From contig NC_084804.1 in the NCBI RefSeq assembly GCF_963583255.1, positions 35,198,453-35,262,452 on the forward strand: DNA of 64,000 bases, written 5' to 3'. The notes beneath the pieces were generated by a model. The model did no database searches. It was not told the DNA's origin and saw only the letters and a list, made by a program, of their open reading frames with translations. Shown in pieces: positions 36,101 through 47,273 of the stretch. This DNA is from Pyrus communis (lineage: Eukaryota; Streptophyta; Magnoliopsida; Rosales; Rosaceae). A program made the position numbers and the translations under genes. How positions within the stretch are numbered: the first letter of the stretch is position 1; every line of letters starts with the position of its first letter.

Positions 36101-39100
36101 TAGTACCTCAAAAGGCCTTTTAGGTTTTCTGTGCATGAGCCTGGGAGCTACTTCTAAAATTATCTTGTGTGGTTTTCCCAAGAATTTGGCTATAGGGATG
36201 ACCTTTTGTTGGTTGCATCTTGCTTATAATTTTGTTTATGCTTTTTAAACCTTCTGGCGGGTATTGTTGTATTTTTAAACATGAAATAATCTCCTATATC
36301 TTGCGACCACTACGTATTTTTCATGTACCATATGGGGAATTGCCAATAATTGCCGAGAAAGACCTTGTAATTTCTTCTTCATAAATACTTCTTTTAGGTT
36401 TCTAGCAGCTAAGGTGCAATGTTGTTATAGTTTGACAATTAAACTAAAATAATCACTCATATCTAATGGGGGTTGTGTTTGTCATGTCGGCAGGGAGGAG
36501 AGCTTTTATCACTGCGATATGATCTTACTGTTCCATTTGCTAGATATGTAGCTATGAATGGTATCACATCTTTCAAAAGGTACCAAATAGCAAAGGTTTA
36601 TAGAAGAGACAATCCATCCAAAGGACGATATCGTGAATTTTACCAATGCGACTTTGATATTGCTGGCCAATTTGAAAAAATGGGTCCAGATTTTGAGGTT
36701 ATTAAGATTTTGACAGAACTTCTTGATGAGCTGAATATTGGAGATTATGAGGTAAGTTTTCATTTTTACCCTCTGTTTGTGTCATTGCATACAAAGTTTT
36801 GTTAAATTGAAGAAAGGCATGATTTTAGCACCACAGATCCTCACATGTATCAATTTTGAGATGTAGTTATGCATGAGACTTCTTTTGAATATTGTTATGA
36901 CATATGAGATCTGGCTCCCAATTTCAATCATTTAAAATTACCAGAAATGCTTTCGAGGGCGAAGGATATTGGTTCATGGTAAAGAAAAAACTTAATAAAT
37001 GCAATCAATGTGGTAACAAATTAACAATAGAAAAAGTCAAAGCAAAGTGTCCGTCTTACTGTAATGATTCCATGTTTGTATGCATACAGAAATAGGACTC
37101 ATTCTATTCTTTCATAAACCCTTCAATCTTGTTGTAAAGCAATTATGGAAAGATGTATTTCGACCTCTATGAAGAAGCCTATGTAACATGGATTTCGACC
37201 TCTATAAAGAAGCCTATGTAACATGTTTCCTAAATGTCATTTAACTGTCTATGAAGTGCTTTCTAGACTGCTAATATTTAGAACTTCCAATGGGTTCTTT
37301 TGCAATTTATGTTGGTCAGTAGAAAAAAAAAATTATTGCAAGATCTCATTCGCTGCATATTTTCATAATAAAGTGTTGTTTTTCTTCTGGCGGGTATGAA
37401 TATGATTTAGATTAATTGATTAAATGTTATATTATTTATCTTAAAGTCTCTCAATTTTGACTGCGTATTTGCTTGCATTTTACATCCTAATTGTAGATCA
37501 CTCTTATGTGTGTATAATTGAGTTGTCTAATTTGTATTTGTGAAAAATCATAGATTTTAATTGTAATGGAGTTATAGTTATTTACTTTCATGAATTATGA
37601 AAATCAAAGATATTAGTCCATTGCAATAAAATTTGTGTTTATACTGATCTTATCTGCCGTTCTTAAATTAGTTGGCAGGAGCTCAACTACAATATTTTCT
37701 AGTTCCTTTTTTCTTTAATAAATAAAATTGTGGAACATGTATGTTGATTTCTTGACAAAAGTCACAAAATGGACGTTTATTTGTTTAGTAGCATCTGCAT
37801 CATAATGTGAGCAATTATTTGGTATGCCTCATTTTTCTGGCTTAACTTTAATTACATGTGTTTGTCACTGTTTATTATACAGATTAAATTGAATCACCGA
37901 AAGTTGTTGGATGGAATGTTGGAAATCTGTGGAGTGCCTCCTGAAAAATTCAGAACTATTTGTTCAAGTATTGACAAGTTAGACAAGCAGCCTTTTGAGC
38001 AGATAAAAGGGGAAATGGTAAAGACAAAAAAATTGCAACTGATTTCCCATGTGTATGCCTGAGTTACATTGTTATATCTTGGGTTTGCTTATTTCTATGC
38101 TCTGCATGTGCTTGTTTGAGTTACATTTTGTGTCTGATGTCCTTGCTGAGTTACATTTGTCTCAGTCTCTTTGCTTTTTGTTAGTTGGTGATTCACTACT
38201 TAACAGAACATTAGTTACTGCATAATATTGTCTTATGAAGTACTTCGCAAGCTGACCCCTAGTAGTTGGGAGGAATCCTATATATAACTGGAGGATGTTT
38301 CTCATACATAACCTAACAGAACAATGATACATAAGATTGATTTTACGAGCTGGACCCAAGTAATAGGAAAACTTTGTTTTGCATTAAACACGATAATAGT
38401 TGTCATGTGTCTGCTTCTTGACAAGGAATGCTGTCTAGTTGGGCAATTTTCCTGGTTAAGTATCTGTATTTGTATCATTGCCTGATGGAGGGCTGAAGTC
38501 TCACACCATGAGGTAAAGCTTTTGGTCCTGTACCTACCAACCCAAAAGTTTTATTGATAACTTATAGTTGACTTTCAAACACTAGATGGTATTGATTTAA
38601 AAAGTATGTTTTGAGTTCCAAATAACTGAATGGTAAAAGCATTCGTATATCCAAATAATGAATAAACTGTATTTCTTAAAGTAATCTGTGATCATAACAA
38701 TTTCTAAGAAAGACATATCTACTGGTTTGAAATTTCATACCATGAGAACCAATGCATTTCAGTTCTTGTTTATTTCTCGTCTATAAGCATGTAATTGGTT
38801 TATCAATTTGTTGTGCTTTTCTCCATAATTGGCGGGCATGCATTTTCATTTCTATCCTTTATTGTTTGTCTTGGTTGATGCCATTTTTCATATGGTTGAC
38901 TTATTTTCTCTTATCCGAACTAATTTTATGTCTGCCATATATGAATTTTTCTAGGTGGAGGAGAAGGGCTTAAGTGTTGAGACAGCTGACAAAATTGGTG
39001 CTTTTGTAAAAGAGCATGGTCATCCTTTGGAATTGTTAAGTAAGCTTAAACAGGAGGGCAGCAAGTTCTTGGAAAGCAGTGCATCTATAGATGCGTTGAA

Positions 39101-42100
39101 TGACCTGGAGATCTTATTTAATGCTTTGCAAAAATCAAAGTGCATAGGAAAAGTGGTTTTTGACTTAAGTCTTGCAAGGGGTCTCGATTATTATACGGGA
39201 GTAATATTTGAAGCTGTTTTTAGGGGGGGTGCCCAGGTAAAATTATGTAAATGCTGTTGTGAATTTTTTTTTGTATTCATTTTGTGTCCTATTGTTGTTT
39301 GTATAACATGTCTCATGTGCCTTGTATAATCTTTCTGTGACATTATTTAAAAATTTCAATTCAGATGAACAGTGAAAGTAATAATAAATGGCGTATTCCC
39401 TTTACTTCCTCAGCTTAACTTATGTGTTTCAACCTATATTAACTTGTTATCAGGTTGGTTCAATTGCTGCTGGTGGACGCTACGACAACCTTATAGGAAT
39501 GTTTGGTACAAAGCAGGTTCCAGCTGTTGGTGTCAGCCTTGGAATTGAACGAGTATTTAACATAATGGAGCAGCTTAACAAAGACCAGAATCAGGTGATG
39601 TTTCACATGCTTCTGGGTATATATCAATTAATAGTCTTATATTTTGGGTGAATATTATTGTGGGGTTATAATCTGATTGGCAGTGACAGCACTTCAAATC
39701 CTGTTCCCCAACTGGGTAATTAATAGAACATAATGGAACTATAAATTCATTAGGTTATACGTTTCTTAGGTTAAGTTACACTGCCTTCTGACTGCTGATT
39801 CATATCTTAGTTTAGTCCCTAAACTGTATATTTGTCATTTTGGTTCCTGAATTTTGGTTAGTTGATCCAAATATAAACTTCCGTCAATGAATTCAACCGG
39901 AGTATTGTGTACATGCACACATGGCTACATAATCGAGAATAAATTCTTCATTCCGATTCAAACCCACCCTTATTCTTTTTTTACTTTTCGAGAAAGAAAC
40001 TGAAGCTGAAATAAAATCAAGAGGTTAGACCATTTCCAATGGTGACCTAAAACCTAAAAATATTTAGCCCAGAAAATTTAGGTTTTAGCCCAGAAACAGC
40101 TTTTCTACTCCAACCCTTATGGCTTAAAATTTTAGCCCCAGATTATCAAAGAATGAATTAAGGCTATTTTTTTTTTAAAATTAACTTTAAAAAAAAAAAA
40201 AATTTATGTTGACTATCCTAAATTAATTTTATGAACATTTTAACCTAAAAATATTTAAATTCCGATAAATTTTGAAAAATCACTAAATCAATACATGAAA
40301 ATCAAGATAAACCACATAAACTTAATACCAACGACATTTAATAAACCACATAAACTTAAAAAATAAAAAAGACAATTAATAAACCACATAAACTTAAAAA
40401 ATAAAAAAAACAATTAATAAACTACATAAACTTAATACAATTGAAAACTCATAGACTACATAAACTTAATAATGATATTCACCATCTTGACTTGGTAATG
40501 GACTTGGGTGATAGTCTTGAGATGAATCATCATCTTGAAATATACTCCTTGTGGCATTCCTTCGTAAAATTTCCTTTTGCTTACCACGTAAGTATCTCTT
40601 CCTCTCTGGAGTGTATTTGTCGAGGTCCTCCATTATCAAATTAGTTTCGTACCTTTCTTGCTCCCTATCCCCTTGTTCCTTCATGGCCAAAAGCATTTGG
40701 GCCGATTCTTCTTGCCGACGGCACTGGATTTCGTTCATTATTGTCATTTCGCTAGCAAATTGTGCACGTGTCGGATCTTGGGACTTCCCTTTTCTCTTTG
40801 CTTCCTTTTGCTTATCTCTACCCGGGGGCCTTGCAAAAGAAGAAGTTGGGGTCATTTGTTCGACACCTTCATTGTCGGCAAAATTCACACCTTCATTGAC
40901 ATCATTTGGGGGTGGGGCTTCATTATGAAATAATCTTCCACATTATTGGTTCGCATCGGTTCCCCACCTCGTACAATCCTTGAGGATGTTCCAAGCATGA
41001 TGCAACTTAAAAGCTTGATTTTTTGGTGTAGTTCTTGTCTTGTAAATTGCCATTGCTTTGTCACCCTATGCAACAAATACATAAAAACAATTAGTTGCAA
41101 AATACTATTATGTACATGACAACTAAAATATCAACAAATAAACTCACAATTTCTGAGGCGCCCCTTCCACTAGGCATGTCAACCATGGCTCTCTCCAAAC
41201 TTCCTTTCCACAAAGTGCATGCTTTGTTGATAATCTTCCACCGATCATAAACACCACCAACTTCCCTTCGACCGGCGTTGGAGTTTTCATGGAACTTATC
41301 AACGATTTTACCCCATAAAACCTTTCTATTTTGATTGGTGCCGACGGCACCATCTTCACTAATCGAAATCCATGCCAAACATAAAGCAATATCCTCGTCA
41401 AAGGTCCAATTACGACCTCTAACATGCTCTTTTGCCATTTTGAAAATTCTAGAAATGAGAATAAATGGTATAAAGAAAAATTAGAAGAATTGTAGGAGAA
41501 AAGTGAGTTTTGTGTGGATGTTTGAACAAATACATAGGTATTTATAGAGTTTTTGGTTGAATTTGAAGTTAAATAATTTTTTAAAATTATTCTAGCCGTT
41601 GGATTTAAATTTGGACCGTTAGATCTTTTTTTTTACCGTTATATTTAATTATATTTGATCTAAGCCGTTGGATTCAATAAATACATAAATATAAAACTAA
41701 AAAAAAAAAAAAAAAATTTGAACCTGGACCGTTGGATTAACCAACGGCCCAGTTAATTGCACCGTTAGATATAAAAAGTAGCCGTTAGGCTACCTTTCGG
41801 ACTGATTGCTGAGGGAACAGCCCACGTGGGGCTGTCGGCTGGAGCAGAAGTGATGGCGCGTGCGGCGCGTGGGCAAGTGACGGAAGGGAAAGTGGGCTTC
41901 ACAGCCCGTGTTTCACTCACAACAGATAGGGCCCATAATGACTTTTGGCCTAAAAACGGGCTGGTATTTGGCCTTCTTTTAAGTTTTGGGTTTTAGGTTT
42001 TATTTAGCACATGGGTTGGAGTGGGTTTTGGGGGGAAAAAAAAGGGGAATTTTAGGTTATAAGCCATTGTTGGAGATGGTCTTAGAGGAAAGAAACTCAA

Positions 42101-43004
42101 ATCAATATCCTTGTATTGATGCTCCAAGGAAATTAAAACTCGTTATCTTGGTGTTACCTTTTAGTCATTCTAGAGCCATCTTTCCGTTTGTTCAGCGTCC
42201 CTACTGTTTTTCTTTGAAAATTGTTTGAGTTTAGAGCAAGGGACTGCTATTTGGGAGATGGATTGGGTGTTAAAAAGCAGCAAATAGGTATGACATCTGT
42301 CATTTACCAGGTATCTATGCTGTGTTTCGGTGACTTGTGATTTTGATTGTCCTACACTCTGGATTGGTTGGTCCAATGTCACAATAGATATAATAGCGCA
42401 TTGAAGACTTATTTTGTTCCTTTTTGGCTTCTTGTTTTATATATTAGTTCGTGTAAGTACATGACTTTTTGGCTAGCGACATGGTGGATTTAAGGCTGAT
42501 ACTGTAGATATATATATATATATATATATATATTAGTTCGTGTAAGTACATGAATTTTTGGCTAGCGACATGGTGGATTTAAGGCGGATACTGTAGATAC
42601 ATGTTTTGGTTAATAATTTGGAAAGCCACATGGCATTATAGGTTTTGCAGCCTTGTATGAGGCATTGATCTGTTTCATGTTTTATTGATATTGTGATACA
42701 GAGAACACGAGCAACGAAGACTGAAGTCCTAGTGAGTATATTGGGGGATGATTTAGGACGAGCAGCAGAGCTATCAACGGAGTTGTGGGACGTAAAAGTG
42801 AAAGCAGAGTACTCGGTGAATAAAAGAGTGACGAAACACTTTGATCGAGCAAAGGAATCTAGGATCCCTTGGATGATAATTGAGGGTGAACGGGAGCGGA
42901 ATGATAATGTTGTGAGATTGAAAAACATGGAGGCTGGCGAGGAAATCACAATTTCTAGAGATACAATTGTGGAAGAAGTTCAAAAACGGTTGAGTTCGTC
43001 ATAA
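33109..43004 (+). CDS. Histidyl-tRNA synthetase, cytosolic
   Basis: Class II aminoacyl-tRNA synthetase that attaches histidine to tRNA-His. Exons: 33109-34455, 35810-35989, 36494-36751, 37883-38017, 38955-39236, 39454-39594, 42702-43004; 2646 nt, 881 aa, the size of plant cytosolic HisRS. Exon 1 encodes the plant-type N-terminal extension of about 449 residues, with a run of Ser at about 44-53 and a Lys-rich stretch near 375. The catalytic core starts at [10 protein letters not shown]. Seen: motif 2 region ([20 protein letters not shown], exon 3), the histidine motifs [10 protein letters not shown] (about 713-722) and [11 protein letters not shown] (about 739-749), motif 3-like GVSLGIERV, and a C-terminal anticodon-binding domain ([13 protein letters not shown] to the end). 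The start lies in ACAATGGCG context. Intron 6 (3.1 kb) is swollen by a DNA transposon, yet the flanking exons remain in phase. Confidence 0.95.
40028..42081 (-). mobile_element. PIF/Harbinger-type DNA transposon in HisRS intron 6, non-autonomous
   Basis: Inverted ends GACCATTTCCAATGG (40028) and, on the other strand, GACCATCTCCAACAATGG (ending 42081). They are flanked by the 3-bp direct repeat TTA (40025-40027 and 42082-42084), the TWA-type target duplication of PIF/Harbinger. It carries the Myb/trihelix-like ORF1 on the minus strand but no DDE transposase, so it could move only with help. Length 2054 bp. Confidence 0.8.
40466..41438 (-). pseudogene. PIF/Harbinger ORF1 (trihelix/NAM-associated C-terminal type), interrupted
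   Basis: Exon 1, 41438-41148, encodes a Myb/trihelix-like DNA-binding part ([39 protein letters not shown]). Exon 2, 41065-40466, continues with KAMAIYKTR...[12 protein letters not shown] and a Lys/Glu-rich C terminus of the NAM-associated type ([19 protein letters not shown]). In-frame phase is kept across the intron, but a TAA at 40943-40945 interrupts exon 2 between TDANQ and [10 protein letters not shown]. In this family the protein helps the transposase bind the element ends. Host annotation pipelines often mislabel such genes. Confidence 0.75.
42444..42610. repeat. 89-bp tandem duplication around a (TA)n run
   Basis: TTAGTTCGTGTAAGTACATG occurs at 42444 and 42533, each copy followed by the same GGCTAGCGACATGGTGGATT tract and separated by (TA)n. 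It lies in HisRS intron 6, ending about 90 bp before exon 7. Confidence 0.75.
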
Positions 43005-44490
43005 TTTAATCAGTTAAGGCAGCAAAGATATGAAACCAGATTACCCTAACTTTTGAAACTTAATATGTTTTTGGTGGTGACACCGGTTTGTGGGTATGCT
43101 TTACAAAGTGTATCTGTTAAGATGCTTGGATTGTAATGTAAGTTGGTGATTTGAACTTAATAAATAAAATGTGGGGTTGAGTTAAGACTTTGTGTTGTAT
43201 TAGAAAACAAGTAGGGAAAGTAATGTTGAAATTGCTTTATTCTCCCTCGATCACTTGAGATTTTGTTGTGGAGAGTGATGCATCGCAGTCGCAGTCGCAG
43301 ATGGTGGCCTTTGTTGGTCCAGAGTCCCCGACATATCACTTTACGATTGGCACTGGCAGGCAGTGTAAGGGTGGGACTGAGGAGATGTCATGACGCTTCA
43401 ACTTACACCCCAAAGGAAATGGGCGAAAAGAAGCTACCGTCAAAAGAAAAACAAGAAGATTGCCATTCCCTTTTGATTTATATGCTAATCCTATTTATCG
43501 ACAAGAAAAGATTATCACCAATTTTCTTGTCTTTGTTTCGGCTCCATCTTTATTTGCTGTAAAAAAAGGACTGATAGACTTATTTGCCACGTCAATTATG
43601 ACATTTCTTTTGGAAAAAAAAACATAGTCATTTACTCCAAGTTGACGTACTTGACATTTCATTTGGAAATGCTCTTAATGATTTATATGGCCTTGTGATA
43701 CACCGCTGGGTCCATTTGGTCATTTTAACTAACAATATAGTTTAACTTACTAGTACCTAAATAAAAATTCAAACGAAAAGCTCTCAAGTAAATATGAAAA
43801 AACAAGGGGGCTAGAGCCATAGTAGAAATGAAGCACTCTTTGTAGCTCTCTTCACCCAATTTCGAGGCCACCAGCCCCCTTTCCCTTCATAATCCCACTT
43901 TTAACTATTGACAATATATATATATATATATATATAGAAAAACTCTTCAAATGCGAGAAATGGACTCTACCGTCCCTCAATCACACGCCATACGTTTGTT
44001 GACGATTATAATTTGAAAACATAAACTAAAAATTGTATAAGTCGAGCAGAGTGTGCGTAAGATAATTAGTATATTCTTTCTTTATAGAAAACCTAGCAAG
44101 CTCATTTTGTAAATAAATCCATCAACATTGAATTCAATTTGTAAACATTGTCGGTAGGAGGCTCCGGTTTCAAAATGGGTTTAGAGAAGATGACCGTAAA
44201 ATCGGTGGTATTCTATTTCAACAACGTGGAGAAAAAGTACATCACATGTGAGTGAAGTTGGTTCAACGTGGAGAAAAAGTACGTGGAGAAAAAGTACATC
44301 ACATGTGAGTGAAGTTGGTTCAACGTGGAGAAAAAGTACATCACATGTGAGTGAAGTTGGGATCCATATCCGGTTTATTTCGATAGCAACTTGTATAAAC
44401 GAATACGTTGTCAAGGTCACATGAATGAAGTTGTTGGTTTAGCATCCTTTTCTTTCCGACAGTAATTTAAAAATACGAATACACTGTTAA
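43005..44490. other. 3' flank of HisRS and intergenic DNA
   Basis: Includes the HisRS 3' UTR, a (TA)n run at about 43916-43936, and the tandem repeat at 44223. The plus-strand open frame at 43263-43562 has no recognisable domain. Confidence 0.45.
44223..44360. repeat. About 41-bp tandem repeat, three copies
   Basis: CAACGTGGAGAAAAAGTACA starts at 44223, 44264 and about 44322. The second unit contains an extra internal 15-bp duplication of ACGTGGAGAAAAAGT. The minus-strand open frame with repeated SLTCDVLFLHVEPT is a product of this array. Confidence 0.8.
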
Positions 44491-44890
44491 GACCATCTCC
44501 AATGGTTGGGCTAAAAGTCAAATTTTTTAGCCCGAAAAATTTAGCTTTTAGCCCAAAAATAACTTTTCTACTCCAACCATTCTACCCTAAAATTTTAGTC
44601 CGGGATTATTAAAGAATGAATTTAGGCTATTTTTTTTGTTAAATTAAATTTTTTTAAAATAAATATGTAGACTATCGTAAATTAATTTTATGAACATTTT
44701 AATTTAAAAAAATTTAAATTCCGATAAATATTGGGAAGAGTTCACCCCGATTTTTGGGCTAAATTTCGGGGGGAATTTGGCATTGGTTTAGCATTTAGCA
44801 TTTAGCTCAAAATTTCCCCTTGGGTTGGAGTGCGTTTGGGGGGAAATTTTGGGGGGTAATTTGGCTTTTAGCCCACCATTGGAGTTGGTC
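44491..44890. mobile_element. 400-bp PIF/Harbinger-type MITE
   Basis: Ends GACCATCTCCAATGG and, inverted, GACCAACTCCAATGG, flanked by TAA on both sides (44488-44490 and 44891-44893). Its subterminal sequence (TTTTAGCCC, AACTTTTCTACTCCAACC, TTATTAAAGAATGAATTTAGGCT) matches that of the 2-kb element at 40028-42081, so it is an internal-deletion relative of that family. Confidence 0.85.
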
Positions 44891-44893
44891 TAA

Positions 44894-45815
44894 GGTAGTG
44901 TTTTATAATAAGGATGTAAAAACATGTGAAAAATAACTAACTCTAAATATCAATATTATAGTACAAATGTGCTATACAAAATTCCCTAGCTGCTTCCCAT
45001 TTTCTCTCTCGTACGAAACCACCCCACCGCCCCAACAAAAAAAAAAAAATTCCCCTGCTCTCGCTGCCAACTCCTTCTTCGACCTCCCCTCTACCCATTC
45101 CACCCCAAATTTGATGAAATTTAGTCTTGAAATGGTGAAATCCGCACGGTGGGTGCGACAGAGATCGTGGTGGCAATTCCTCCAAATCCTAAAGCTAAAC
45201 CGTTCAATAACCACCACCCTTCGACTCCCCCTTGAGGCCTGGAACAAAGCCCATGCATTGGTTGAGGCGTCGGAGCTATTTTAGAGTCCAATCAAGAACA
45301 CCCAAATTCAAGGGTTTCCAGCAGTTCGTGGTAGTTTTCAGGTGTTTCCCAACCATTGAACTCTAATTTCCTGTAAAATTTGGTAATTTTTGGAGTTCGT
45401 CGAAAAACTGTGTTTCCGTTCATCGAAAACTGCCACCCAGGGCGGCGAGTGGCCAATGGGTCGACGTTGCCTTTTCATGCAAATTTTGATATTCTAAATA
45501 CGTAGTTGGTATCCGATTGATGTGTTTCGATTATTAAAACTAATGTTGTTTATTTATGTTATTTGAATGATTTAGAAAATGGATTAACATTGATTTGTGA
45601 ACTACGAATGGCTTGATCCCTTCTTAGGGTACGTTGGCAGTCTAACGAGATGGTTAGATGCCGCCATAAAATAACCCAAATTTATTATTGTACTTGATTT
45701 CTTTAAGGAAAGAAATTTATTATGGTTCATAACGTAGAGATTAACCATGATTTTGTTTTAGTTTATCACCGGATTTAGCTTCAAAATAAGAATTTTGGGT
45801 CGTTACACCCGCTAC
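44894..45815 (+). mobile_element. LTR-like fragment, 3' part
   Basis: Ends near 45809 with TTTTGGGTCGTTACACCC, the 3'-terminal style of plant Gypsy LTRs. The preceding text (GTTTCCAGCAGTTCGTGGTA; GAAAACTGCCACCCAGGGCGG) has the coding-free style of the LTRs at 20317 and 24905. The 5' boundary is unknown. Confidence 0.35.
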
Positions 45816-47273
45816 CTCCCCACCCACCCCCAACTTACTTCTCTGCCCCACTCCCCTCCCTCCCCTATTTCTAGTCCCCTCTTCTCAATTTTCCTGTTTC
45901 TTTTCTCTTCCTTGTTCCCACTAACCTTCTTAATTTCTAGTTTCTTTGGGCTTGTCTCAGATCTAGACTTTTATGTGCCTTTCTTCACCCATTGCTTTTC
46001 TCCGTCATCAATTCTCCACGCCAATCTTTGCTATTAGGCCCATTGCGTGTCTCTTCTAGGTGGCGCACTTTGGTGTTGGGTGGTTGTTAAAATGCTTTTA
46101 GTATTTTTGGCAAGATTGTGGGACCGGTTTTTGTGCGGGTGGCTCTTTCATCCCCATTTTCCATTCATCCAGCTTGTTTGTGGATTCTTCCTCTTAGTGG
46201 TGGTGGCGGATCAGTAATGGAGACGTTTCTAAATCTAAGGATTTGTTATTGTGGTCTTGCTTCTCCAACATTTATGTTGTATTTTCTTATGGGCTATACT
46301 TGTATTTGAACTGCCTTTATGCCTTCTATTTCATGTAATAATTTTTTTAATTAATAAAAGTTTCAAAGGTTGAACAAAAAAAAACCCTGATTCCCTACCC
46401 AAATCTCATCCGGTCACCACCTCTAACAAGTCGGCGTATGCATTTACTATTCTACTTTCTCACAAAAAATAAAGTAAAAGAGTCTATTTATTTATTATGT
46501 GATGCGACATTGCAAATGACTGACTAATACAGTCCTCAACCTCCCCTCAACTTTGAGTAGGAATTTTCTGTTTTTTTTTTCTTTTTATTTAAAAAAAATT
46601 AAATCACGTTAATATTTTATATTAATTTTTTATAATAAAAATTAATAAAATAAGAAAATATAAGAAAAGTATATGAAAAATATTATCTCAACTTCCTCTG
46701 TCAGGAAAAGGACATCTCAAAACTATCCTTGTACTGGTGTCGTGTATTCTCTCCTTGGGCGGCAGTGTTCCCACCACTCCTCATCCCACTCTACCCCATT
46801 ACGCGGCACGATCCTATTAGTCAAAGCTTCCAAATACTATTTGAAATTTACAAACTTGACCTCTTCCTTGTATACTCTGTGTTATCCCCCATTCTTCAAC
46901 ACCACAAGGCACAGGTGGCCCAGCTTCAACGAAGGGTACCGTCTTTAGCCCTCATCACTCTGCTCAAAATATCGAAATACAGAGGAGGTGGGTTTGGAAT
47001 TAGGGATTTGGGAATTAGGGATTTTGGGGGAATTGGGAGAGTAAAAAGGGTACCTGTGTTTGTGTGTGGTTTACCAATAAAAGCGGTCTTTCTCCGTCCT
47101 TGAATTTTGTTGCCAATCCAACACGCAGGTGCACGGTCCTACACGCCAAAAAGGAAAAGAAATCTCATTTTTCTTTGCTCACGGTTAGGGTTAGCTGCCC
47201 TACTCTAGGCTCTGTTCATTTCCTACTATTTCTATTGAGCTTTTATCATTTTCTCCGATTCCGAATACCCGCC
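45816..47273. other. Intergenic DNA and upstream region of the next gene
   Basis: C- and T-rich tract at 45810-46010. At 46040-46375 is a stretch that resembles a retroposed mRNA or LINE 3' end, ending in TTAATTAATAAAAGTTTC and a run of A. 47100-47273 should be the promoter and 5' UTR of the gene starting at 47274. No gene is supported here. Confidence 0.4.
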
